Positions 1-5,467 are shown, counted from the stretch's first letter. The stretch: 6,935 bases of DNA from Deltaproteobacteria bacterium (GCA_003646715.1 QMLL01000091.1:1-6935), one strand, 5' to 3'. A program made the numbers and translations. Notes: a model not told the origin generated them from the letters alone.

Positions 1-252
1 CCTAGCTCGTTCATGAACTGGCAGATGATCTACCTGTTCGTTTCCCAGGACTATTGACCCTTCGGTGTGTGGTACAATTCCAACTATGGTTTTGAGAAGG
101 GTAGTTTTGCCTGCCCCGTTGTGACCGAGGAGGCCTACTATTTCCCCTTTTCTGACCTTAAGAGATACACCATCGATTGCCACAAAGTCTTCGTAAGAGA
201 CTTTCAGGTTACTAACCTTAAGAATAATCTTGGTGTTCTGTGTATAATCCAT
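1..252 (-). CDS. livF: LivF-type ABC transporter ATP-binding protein (partial, N-terminal 84 residues)
   Basis: This is the N-terminal part of a cytoplasmic ATPase of a branched-chain amino acid type (HAAT family) importer; the rest lies beyond the left edge. The 84 visible residues begin MDYTQNTKIILKV and hold a complete Walker A motif, GHNGAGKT at residues 43-50, followed by TLLKTIVG. This is the usual LivF pattern; LivF is normally about 235 residues. It is the last gene of the leftward operon and should pair with LivG as a heterodimeric motor. The start is uncertain. ATG at 252 fits the family's N-terminus but has no Shine-Dalgarno next to it, whereas an in-frame CTG at 273-271 is preceded by AGGA at 5 nt. 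The frame is open upstream to a TAG at 352-354 and contains no ATG. Assignment to LivF rather than LivG rests on gene order after livG and on the residues around Walker A. Confidence 0.9.
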   Translation of the reverse strand, partial: MDYTQNTKIILKVSNLKVSYEDFVAIDGVSLKVRKGEIVGLLGHNGAGKTTLLKTIVGIVPHTEGSIVLGNEQVDHLPVHERAR

Positions 253-294
253 GTGCTTGGAAGATAAAATCAGTCTGTTCCTGCCCCTCGATAC

Positions 295-311
295 ATCTGC
301 CTCCGGCAGAT
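295..311 (-). repeat. Perfect 7-bp hairpin between livG and livF
   Basis: ATCTGCC and GGCAGAT pair perfectly around a 3-nt loop. They lie in the 113-nt spacer between the livG stop and the livF start, the longest gap in the operon. No T-run follows on either strand, so it does not look like an intrinsic terminator. An intercistronic mRNA-stabilising or attenuating structure is possible. Nothing else in 253-365 was recognisable. Confidence 0.5.
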
Positions 312-365
312 TGCTCAGGGCTCGACCTTTCGATATATTTTTGAAACTATCCTATTTATGACCAA

Positions 366-1082
366 TTATCCCAGGTACGCATCCCGTACAATCCGCATGT
401 TCAATACTTCGTCGGGTCTTCCTTCGGCTATTTTCCTGCCGTTATCCAGAACGATAACATTGCTTGCCAGCTGAATTGTCAAATTCAGGAAATGATCAAT
501 TATAACAATGGTCATACCTTGGGAATTCAACTGTTTCAGCAGGTTCACTAAGCGATCAATTGCAGCAGGGCTCAATCCGGCCGCCACCTCATCCAGCAAA
601 AGCAGTTTGGGATTGGTGGCCAGTGCTCTCGCAATTTCTAGTCTTCTCTGCTCAGACAACGTCAGTTCTCCTGCCAGTGTTTCTTTTTTGGAAGAAAGTT
701 CTAGTTTCTCCAGGATGATATTTGTTTCTGTTATCACGTCGTCAGGGTCCATTAGTCTTGGTCTTGACATCAAATGGCCAAGGAGCACGTTTTCGAATAC
801 CGTCTGTTCTTTAAATGGCCTGGGGATTTGAAAGGTTCGTCCCAAACCCATCTTTGCAATCCTGTGTGGTGGAAAATGAGTAATTTCAATACGTTCAAAA
901 GAGATTCTGCCTTTGCCTGGCTTGAAGAAACCTGAGATGGCGTCAAAGATAGTTGTTTTCCCGGCACCATTGGGACCAATTATTCCAACAATCTTTTTTT
1001 CTTCAACGGAAAACGATACCGAATCCAGGACTTTTTGACTGCCTCTGTACGTAGTTATTTTATCAACTTCCAGTAATGCCAT
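366..1082 (-). CDS. livG: LivG-type ABC transporter ATP-binding protein
   Basis: Cytoplasmic ATPase of the LIV-type importer, 238 residues from ATG 1082 (MALLEVDKITT). Visible parts are Walker A GPNGAGKT at residues 36-43, Q-loop RTFQIPRPF with Q85, signature region LTLSEQRRLEIARAL from residue 140, Walker B LLLLDE ending at D164-E165, the H-loop histidine H197 in IIDH, and the C-terminal YLG typical of LivG. Two positions depart from the family. The signature has Ser (residue 143) where LivG proteins normally have the conserved Gly of a YGQQ-like motif, and Walker B is followed by Val instead of the usual Pro. A GTG at 1094 gives four more residues and has GGGG upstream; I prefer the ATG because MxLLEV is the common family start. 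The gene overlaps the end of livM by 20 nt, so translation is probably coupled. Confidence 0.93.
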   Translation of the reverse strand: MALLEVDKITTYRGSQKVLDSVSFSVEEKKIVGIIGPNGAGKTTIFDAISGFFKPGKGRISFERIEITHFPPHRIAKMGLGRTFQIPRPFKEQTVFENVLLGHLMSRPRLMDPDDVITETNIILEKLELSSKKETLAGELTLSEQRRLEIARALATNPKLLLLDEVAAGLSPAAIDRLVNLLKQLNSQGMTIVIIDHFLNLTIQLASNVIVLDNGRKIAEGRPDEVLNMRIVRDAYLG

Positions 1083-2049
1083 GTTTTCTCGCACCCAAAA
1101 GCCCCATCAAGCCTCCCGGCATAAATAAAATTGTTATCATTATCGCAAGTCCGTACAGTATTTGATGACCGGCCGGGAAAATGGGTTGAAAGACAAACTG
1201 ATCCAGTAAAGTCAAAACTAGAGATCCGACCACCGGGCCAATTACACTAAATCTGCCGCCGAAAAGTGCCATAACCATTGGTAAAGCAGAATAATGAAGA
1301 CTGAAAACCATTCCGGGTTCAATAATGCCAATGGAATGCGCAAATATTGCACCACAAATTCCTGCACCAAAGCCACTCACGCTTATTGTTATTAACGTGT
1401 AAAAGTTTGAATTTATTCCTATCGTCATGGAAACTTTTTCGTCCTGTCTCAGCGCCCTCAACGCCCATCCCCATCGGCTGTTCAAAATCAGTGCAACTAC
1501 TAACAAAAGTATTGTCAGAGAAGATAAATTTACAAGGTATATGGTCAGATTTGAGTTCGCATTTATCAGGGGAAGTTTAAAAGGTGGAATGTTAAGAAGT
1601 CCCAGTGAGCCCCTGGTCAGCGATACCCAGTTGTCTGCTATCATTTTTGGTATTTCTACAAGCGCCAGCGTTGCCAGGGCAAAGTATGCTCCTCTCAGCC
1701 GTGCGAAAAGTATCCCACTAAAAGCAGCCAGAAGGGCCCCGGCTAAACCTCCAGCCCATATGCTTGTAAAGGGATCTGTGTCGAAATTGAGAGCAAAAAG
1801 TGCTGATCCGTAGGCACCTAAGCCAAAAAAAGCTGCGTGGCCGAGGGATATATGGCCGCTGTAAGCCAGGAGGTTCCAGGAAAGAGACAGAGCAGCATAT
1901 AAGAAAGAAGTGGATAAAACCTGAAGGAGAAAGCTGCTCTGAATAGCGAGCAAAGGAACAAGGAATAAAAGCAGGATAAAACCTGTTACCGTAAGGACTT
2001 TCGGAAAAAAGCGTTGATGAAGGTGTAGTGTTAGGGTAATCACTTTCAT
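1063..2049 (-). CDS. livM: LivM-type branched-chain amino acid ABC transporter permease
   Basis: Inner-membrane permease, 328 residues from ATG 2049, with about eight to ten hydrophobic segments. The hallmark GHISLGHAAFFGLGAY lies at residues 65-80. The cytoplasmic coupling-helix (EAA-like) loop SRWGWALRALRQDEK to GIN is at about residues 191-213. LFMPGGLMGLL near the C-terminus is also typical of LivM. It should form the translocation pore with LivH and dock on LivG/LivF. The chosen ATG overlaps the livH stop codon (ATGA), which implies translational coupling, and a weak GGCGGA lies 6 nt upstream. An in-frame ATG at 2070 would add seven residues but would sit deeper inside livH. Residues 144-151 read LTRGSLGL where many relatives have a TGGxxGL-like stretch; the meaning for substrate choice is unknown. 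Confidence 0.94.
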   Translation of the reverse strand: MKVITLTLHLHQRFFPKVLTVTGFILLLFLVPLLAIQSSFLLQVLSTSFLYAALSLSWNLLAYSGHISLGHAAFFGLGAYGSALFALNFDTDPFTSIWAGGLAGALLAAFSGILFARLRGAYFALATLALVEIPKMIADNWVSLTRGSLGLLNIPPFKLPLINANSNLTIYLVNLSSLTILLLVVALILNSRWGWALRALRQDEKVSMTIGINSNFYTLITISVSGFGAGICGAIFAHSIGIIEPGMVFSLHYSALPMVMALFGGRFSVIGPVVGSLVLTLLDQFVFQPIFPAGHQILYGLAIMITILFMPGGLMGLLGARKHGITGS

Positions 2050-2897
2050 TGGTTGTCCGCCAGTCCGCATGGTTTGTAGAGCAGTATTGCAATCAACACG
2101 AGCGAAGTAACTCCTTCTCTAAAAGCCGCACCCAACATAGTTGTGACCAGATTTTCCAACAATCCCATACCCCAACCGGCCCAGATAATGGCCCTCACGT
2201 GACCAACCCCGGCCACGATGGTTACTATAATTGCGATGAGTGTAGCTTCAATACCGCCAGTCGGGTGAATATAGTGGAAAGAAGCAAAAAAAGGCCCTGC
2301 AAGGCCAACCAAGGCGATTCCGCCTAGGAAAGCAAGAATGGAATTTTTTTCGACATCGATCCCCAGGAGTCCTGCTGCTTCCCTGTCCTGTATTGTGGCT
2401 CTCAACGCCTTTCCCCAAAATGTGTGTCGAAGAAGGAAGTAAAGGGCAGATACTGATATGAAGGCAGTTAGAAACATGGTCAACTGCCCGCGAGTAAAGC
2501 TAACGTTAAATATTTCAATGGTGGTACTCCACTCCGGGGTTGTCAGTATCCGATAATCGGCAGAAAAGAAGATGAGGAATAGGTTCTGGAGAGCTATTAC
2601 GAGGCCGAAGGTAAACACGATGGTATTTAGTTCAAGGGGTTCTTTTATTACCCGGAAAACTCTGTACAGGATTACTCCCAGCAGGGTTAATGCAAGAACA
2701 GATATGGGAACCGACGGCCAGAAGCCCAACCCGAACCTTTCACATGCCACGTATGCCACATAACCTCCGGCAAGAAGAAGTTCACCATGAGCGAGGTTGA
2801 ATACCCTGGTAACACCAAAGATCATCGAGAAACCCAGAGCTATTATGGCATAAAACGATCCGAGCGCTAAGCCGCTTATGAGTAATTTCAGATACAT
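2046..2897 (-). CDS. livH: LivH-type branched-chain amino acid ABC transporter permease
   Basis: Inner-membrane permease of 283 residues, a normal length for LivH. The signature FNLAHGELLLAGGYVAY begins at residue 33, and the EAA-like coupling loop ALRATIQDREAAGLLGID spans residues 164-181. Several strongly hydrophobic helices follow, and the C-terminal LLYKPCGL matches the usual LLxRPxGLFG-type ending. It follows the substrate-binding protein gene after 37 nt and shares ATGA with livM. No convincing Shine-Dalgarno precedes ATG 2897 (the upstream bases are ATAACAGTC). Initiation may therefore depend on ribosomes finishing the upstream gene, but no better start is visible. LivH with LivM forms the heterodimeric membrane part of the importer. 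Confidence 0.94.
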   Translation of the reverse strand: MYLKLLISGLALGSFYAIIALGFSMIFGVTRVFNLAHGELLLAGGYVAYVACERFGLGFWPSVPISVLALTLLGVILYRVFRVIKEPLELNTIVFTFGLVIALQNLFLIFFSADYRILTTPEWSTTIEIFNVSFTRGQLTMFLTAFISVSALYFLLRHTFWGKALRATIQDREAAGLLGIDVEKNSILAFLGGIALVGLAGPFFASFHYIHPTGGIEATLIAIIVTIVAGVGHVRAIIWAGWGMGLLENLVTTMLGAAFREGVTSLVLIAILLYKPCGLADNQ

Positions 2898-2935
2898 GAC
2901 TGTTATCGGTGATGTCAGGTTTTCATGACTTCATT

Positions 2936-4138
2936 TTAATCGGTTATCGGATAAACCAGTTTCCCGGTCGCTCGTTCCGGTGGATATACGCAAACAAACC
3001 TGCCGTTTTGAATTTGTATAATTACGTGTTCGTAGTTAAGCGGATCCCCGTTTTGATCGAAAGCCACATGTTCCATCGGGAGAATCAGGTCAGTGGCAGA
3101 AATTGCGTTTCTTAAATCGTTTTTTAGATTGTTGTTGTCAAGGTTTGTTCTTTTTAGAGCATCAATAATTACCATAGCTGCGGTATAACCGTGCATATTC
3201 GTTGTGCTGGGGGTCTTATTGAAACGCTTTTCAAAATTTTCTACGAACTCTCTAGATACTTGTTCTGTTCCGGGCAATGTTATTCCTGGGTTCCATGCAC
3301 AGGTGGAACAGAGAAGTTCTGCATCTTTTTTCATCTGTGATACAAACGAAGGATATGCTATACCCCATGGTCCTAAGTAGCCTTTGAGGGGATAATTATT
3401 CTGTTTAAGTTGTCTTATTAAAAGAAGATGATCGGGCAAAAAACCTCCGGAGATTATGAAATCCAGATCATATCTTGTCATCTTAATAATCAGAGGAGTA
3501 AAATCTGAAATTCCAGTCCTGAATTTCTCCTGAAAAGGCACCTGTATATTTTTTATTTTAAGAAATTCAACTAGTTTTGTTGCAAATTCGGTGGACCCGG
3601 GGGTGGAAGCATAGAGAATCCCTACTTTACGGGGCTTTATAACTTCAACAAGAAACCTTTCGACTGGTTTTAGAAATCCGCTTAGCTTTGAAATTCTGAA
3701 AAAATAGGGGTTTTTTGTTTTTGTCAATTCTTCCTGAAGGCTCGCTGCGGCAACATAAGGCACTTCGCTTTTACGGGCTGCTTCACTGATTACTGCTACC
3801 AGAGTATCCACGTAGCCGCCGGTAATAGCCACTACTTTTTCCTTTTGTACCAGCTCCTGCACAAGGCCGTAAGCAACTTCAGGCAGACTCTGGTCATCTC
3901 TTGTAACTAACTCTACATTTTTCCCTTTTATGCCACCCTTTAAATTGGTTTCCTCAATGGCAAGTAGGATTCCTTCGTGAATCTCAAGGCCATGCCTGGC
4001 CAGTTTGCCGGTTAAAGGATCTATTTCACCGATCCTGATGAATTCATGCGAAGGCTTCCTGCTGCACCCAGCAAGAACAAATGAAATTATCAGGATACAG
4101 ACAAGAAGCCCTAACCTGAGATTACTTTTGCGATTCAT
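2936..4138 (-). CDS. LivK-like ABC transporter substrate-binding lipoprotein (Peripla_BP_6 type)
   Basis: This 400-residue receptor for the LIV-type importer is predicted to be exported and lipid-anchored. The N-terminus has basic residues, a hydrophobic stretch and a lipobox ending LAGC with Cys25. The mature part opens with IRIGEIDPLTGKLARHG, then EGILLAIEETN and GGIKGKNVELVTRDDQ, which is the standard start of the type-I LIV-binding fold. Two lobes follow: KVGILYAS at about 171 marks the second Rossmann-like half, and HGYTAAMVIIDAL at about 316 is the conserved C-lobe helix. Residue +2 after the lipid Cys is Ser, which under the E. coli Lol rule would not retain it in the inner membrane. 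A CSTC motif at 277-280 could form a disulfide. Substrate is not deducible: the family covers branched-chain amino acids, amides, urea and aromatic acids. No strong Shine-Dalgarno is seen, and the flavodoxin stop lies only 13 nt upstream. Confidence 0.9.
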   Translation of the reverse strand: MNRKSNLRLGLLVCILIISFVLAGCSRKPSHEFIRIGEIDPLTGKLARHGLEIHEGILLAIEETNLKGGIKGKNVELVTRDDQSLPEVAYGLVQELVQKEKVVAITGGYVDTLVAVISEAARKSEVPYVAAASLQEELTKTKNPYFFRISKLSGFLKPVERFLVEVIKPRKVGILYASTPGSTEFATKLVEFLKIKNIQVPFQEKFRTGISDFTPLIIKMTRYDLDFIISGGFLPDHLLLIRQLKQNNYPLKGYLGPWGIAYPSFVSQMKKDAELLCSTCAWNPGITLPGTEQVSREFVENFEKRFNKTPSTTNMHGYTAAMVIIDALKRTNLDNNNLKNDLRNAISATDLILPMEHVAFDQNGDPLNYEHVIIQIQNGRFVCVYPPERATGKLVYPITD

Positions 4139-4139
4139 A

Positions 4140-4157
4140 GGATAAATACTCTTATCC
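4140..4157 (-). repeat. Short inverted repeat at the flavodoxin / binding-protein junction
   Basis: GGATAA and TTATCC form a perfect 6-bp pair around a 6-nt loop. The repeat covers the flavodoxin stop codon and ends 1 nt before the ATG of the binding-protein gene. If it folds in mRNA it would occupy the ribosome-binding region of that gene, and translation of the flavodoxin would open it. The stem is short and AT-rich, so this is only a possibility. Confidence 0.3.
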
Positions 4158-4628
4158 GTGAAGTTTTTTGGCCAATTCGGCTATTAGTTTTCCATATTCT
4201 CTGCATTCTTCAAGATCCTTTTCTGTGGGCTCTCCAATGGCTACAGGCCCGTAATGGTTACCGGTGCAAACACCTGGGATAACCATGCCGTGAATTAGCC
4301 AGGCTTCCAGAATGCTCATAATCGTGGTCTCGTTTCCGCCTCCTATCATGCCGGAGGATGTAAAAGCACCGCCAACTTTTCCTTTCATCTTTTTGAAATA
4401 TTTCACACTTTCATCTATGAGCTGTTTGCATTCGGCAGCCATTACTCCAAAGTAGGTAGGACTTCCCATTATAATTGCGTCAGCAGCAAACATGTCATCG
4501 ATGGTGGTGTCTTTAGTTTTCTTTAATTCGGCTACGGTACCGTCTATCTGTGCTCCCGCGAAAATTGCCTCTGCCATTTTTCGTGTGTTACCGCTTCTTG
4601 AGTAATAAGTTACCAGGATCTTAGCCAT
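4152..4628 (-). CDS. Flavodoxin family protein, WrbA-like
   Basis: A 158-residue soluble FMN-binding protein of the flavodoxin / WrbA superfamily. The N-terminal beta strand KILVTYYS leads into the phosphate loop SRSGNT (residues 10-15). GSPTYFGVMAAE at 55-66 matches the WrbA GTPTRFGNM region. FTSSGMIGGGNETTIMSIL at 89-107 followed by HGMVIPG resembles the WrbA second FMN loop, FTSTGTxxGGQETT. C-terminal CTGNHYGPVAIG and a final helix complete the fold. Family members reduce quinones with NAD(P)H or shuttle electrons; which applies here is unknown. It is shorter than E. coli WrbA (about 198 residues), so a generic flavodoxin is also possible. It is the first gene of the transporter operon, with a strong Shine-Dalgarno AGGAGGGG 4 nt before the ATG and its own upstream promoter. 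Confidence 0.88.
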   Translation of the reverse strand: MAKILVTYYSRSGNTRKMAEAIFAGAQIDGTVAELKKTKDTTIDDMFAADAIIMGSPTYFGVMAAECKQLIDESVKYFKKMKGKVGGAFTSSGMIGGGNETTIMSILEAWLIHGMVIPGVCTGNHYGPVAIGEPTEKDLEECREYGKLIAELAKKLHG

Positions 4629-4632
4629 TGTG

Positions 4633-4640
4633 CCCCTCCT
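4633..4640 (-). promoter_or_regulatory. Strong Shine-Dalgarno of the flavodoxin gene
   Basis: AGGAGGGG on the minus strand lies 4 nt before ATG 4628. It is the strongest ribosome-binding site of the leftward operon and fixes the flavodoxin start. The downstream genes have weak or no such site, suggesting they depend on translational coupling. Confidence 0.85.
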
Positions 4641-4644
4641 AGAT

Positions 4645-4664
4645 AAAAATTAAATTTAATTTTT
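4645..4664. promoter_or_regulatory. Perfect 20-bp AT palindrome, candidate operator
   Basis: The 20 bases consist only of A and T and read the same on both strands (AAAAATTAAA followed by its exact complement). The site lies between the predicted minus-strand transcription start (about 4673) and the flavodoxin Shine-Dalgarno, the usual place for a repressor operator. As RNA it could also fold, but with no loop and AT pairs only it would be weak, so DNA recognition is likelier. The binding protein is unknown. Confidence 0.45.
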
Positions 4665-4684
4665 CTGTTTACTTAGGTTATACT
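4655..4684 (+). promoter_or_regulatory. Possible rightward promoter of the DUF2914 gene
   Basis: TATACT at 4679-4684 is a good -10 element, five of six to consensus. The only -35 candidate is TTTAAT at 4655-4660 (18-bp spacer), which is poor and lies inside the AT palindrome. The -10 physically overlaps the -10 of the leftward promoter, so the two would exclude each other. AT-rich DNA gives such matches by chance, hence the low confidence. Confidence 0.25.
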
Positions 4685-4708
4685 AGCAATGTAAAAGCTA
4701 AGAGTCAA
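4680..4708 (-). promoter_or_regulatory. Sigma-70-type promoter of the flavodoxin-liv operon
   Basis: On the minus strand, TTGACT (4708-4703) and TAGTAT (4685-4680) are separated by exactly 17 bp, giving five and four matches to TTGACA and TATAAT. Predicted transcription starts near 4673, about 45 nt before the flavodoxin ATG. No other promoter of this quality was seen for the leftward genes. Confidence 0.65.
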
Positions 4709-4738
4709 ACACAGCGTGGTTAACATGGAGCGATTTTA

Positions 4739-5230
4739 ATGGGACTTCGAGTGAATAGGTGGTGTGAAAGAGTTGTTGTTTTTGTGTTGTTTTTAGTGGT
4801 GGCGGTCGTTTATCATGGACCAGCGCAGGGGGCTGAAGATAGTATAAAACCAGCACAGGTTAAGGAAAAAACAGAAGACGTTAAGAAGCCTTCCGCAAAT
4901 GAGCCCCTCTATGTGATTGAACGGGCGGTTATGTGCGAAGACATTCGTGACATGGAACCTGTTCGCGAAGCGATAGTGTTTTCTGTAGAAAATGGACATA
5001 TAATTTGCTTTACCGCGGTAAAAAACATTAAGAAGCGAACATACCTGGTTCACAAGTGGATACATAAAGATGAAGTAACGACGACCATGAGGCTAAAAGT
5101 AAGGCCTCCTTACTGGAGAACGTATAGCAAAATACAGCTTCGGGAAACTGATAAAGGTCCGTGGAGAGTGGAAATTCTGGACCCGAAGGCGAATGTGTTA
5201 AAAATTCTGCGTTTTAGTGTAACCGATTAG
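4739..5230 (+). CDS. Exported DUF2914 domain protein of unknown function
   Basis: A 163-residue protein with a signal peptide: basic n-region (R4, R7, R11), hydrophobic core VVVFVLFLVVAVV at residues 12-24, and a likely cleavage AQG|A after residue 31. If it is not cleaved the same segment would be a membrane anchor. A Lys/Glu-rich linker to about residue 55 leads into a compact beta-rich domain at about 60-162. Its landmarks match DUF2914: W107 in the VHKWIH stretch, WRTYSK at 126-131, then KGPWRVEILD and a final LRFSV strand. Two cysteines (66 and 90) could pair after export. DUF2914 has no established function; it is often seen in export-signal or membrane proteins of deltaproteobacterial type. 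GGAG lies 8 nt before the ATG. The gene is divergent from the liv operon and 308 nt upstream of the cyclase gene on the same strand. Confidence 0.82.
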   Translation: MGLRVNRWCERVVVFVLFLVVAVVYHGPAQGAEDSIKPAQVKEKTEDVKKPSANEPLYVIERAVMCEDIRDMEPVREAIVFSVENGHIICFTAVKNIKKRTYLVHKWIHKDEVTTTMRLKVRPPYWRTYSKIQLRETDKGPWRVEILDPKANVLKILRFSVTD

Positions 5231-5302
5231 CTGTGCTTTCGTAACGGTCAAAACTGGCTTTACTTCCCTGAATAAGGGACTCCGATAAGATTTAGACAAT
5301 CT

Positions 5303-5317
5303 CCACAACAATTGTGG
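5303..5317. repeat. Inverted repeat CCACAA-n3-TTGTGG
   Basis: A perfect 6-bp pair around CAA. It may be a protein-binding half-site pair or a small RNA hairpin; no T-run follows, so it is not a terminator. It lies about 160 to 175 nt upstream of the predicted sigma-54-type start, a distance compatible with an enhancer site. Confidence 0.3.
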
Positions 5318-5345
5318 CTTCCAAGAAGATTGGGTTTCTAGGAAC

Positions 5346-5365
5346 TACACTTCATTGAAGTTGTA
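5346..5365 (+). repeat. Bulged 8-bp hairpin upstream of the cyclase gene
   Basis: TACACTTC pairs with GAAGT-T-GTA around an ATT loop, with one bulged T at 5362. TTCTT follows on the plus strand, which is too weak and interrupted for a confident terminator, but a leaky terminator of the DUF2914 transcript is possible. Confidence 0.35.
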
Positions 5366-5398
5366 TTCTTGAGAAGTTGATTAGTGACTTAAAGAGAA

Positions 5399-5444
5399 CG
5401 AGGTTCATCCGAGGGTGGTGCACTACCCCGAGGTGAAGATCTCG
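5399..5444 (+). repeat. 46-nt extended stem-loop in the cyclase leader
   Basis: Reading inward, CGAG (5399-5402) pairs with CTCG (5441-5444), then TTCATC (5404-5409) with GGTGAA (5432-5437), CG (5410-5411) with CG (5429-5430), and GGGTGG (5413-5418) with CTACCC (5423-5428), closing a TGCA loop. That is about 18 pairs including two G-U, with small bulges. The inner 16 bp also read as a near-perfect DNA palindrome with one mismatch. It is the most GC-rich part of the spacer and has no T-run after it. It could be a folded RNA leader element or a dimeric regulator site. Confidence 0.5.
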
Positions 5445-5450
5445 TATTAG

Positions 5451-5467
5451 CTGGCAATTACTATGCT
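5451..5467 (+). promoter_or_regulatory. Candidate sigma-54 (-24/-12) promoter of the cyclase gene
   Basis: CTGGCAATTACTATGCT carries TGGCA and TGC with the invariant GG and GC separated by exactly 10 bp, as in the RpoN consensus. The centre of the site deviates from consensus. Transcription would start near 5477, about 60 nt before the GTG start. A competing sigma-70 reading is TTGTTT (5470-5475), 17 bp, TTTAAA (5493-5498), also imperfect. Confidence 0.28.

Noticed and set aside
67..267. Plus-strand 66-codon open frame
   Set aside because: Lies antisense to the clear LivF N-terminus with Walker A; its protein has no recognisable features.
508..831. Plus-strand 107-codon open frame
   Set aside because: Antisense shadow of livG; low-complexity Ser-rich product and no ribosome-binding site.
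770..979. Minus-strand 69-codon frame inside livG
   Set aside because: Out-of-frame shadow of the livG coding sequence.
1347..1813. Two overlapping plus-strand frames (from 1347 and 1427)
   Set aside because: Antisense to livM, which has full family motifs over the same bases.
1718..2092. Minus-strand 124-codon frame at the livM/livH junction
   Set aside because: Out-of-frame overlap of two well-supported permease genes.
2049..2327. Plus-strand 92-codon frame
   Set aside because: Antisense to the 3' part of livH; composition is that of a reverse-frame translation.
2902..2950. 8-bp direct repeat GTTATCGG at 2902-2909 and 2943-2950
   Set aside because: Too short, and the second copy is part of the binding-protein coding end; probably chance.
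2572..3115. Short plus-strand frames at 2572-2763 and 2909-3115
   Set aside because: Antisense to livH and the binding-protein gene, with no independent support.
4793..5065. Minus-strand 90-codon frame
   Set aside because: Antisense to the DUF2914 gene, which has a signal peptide, domain motifs and a ribosome-binding site.
5265..5279. TCCCT/AGGGA inverted repeat as a terminator of the DUF2914 gene
   Set aside because: Only a 5-bp stem and no T-run follows on either strand.
5399..5444. tRNA or known riboswitch in the structured spacer
   Set aside because: No T-arm, anticodon arm or acceptor pairing fits a tRNA, and I could not match any riboswitch consensus by eye.
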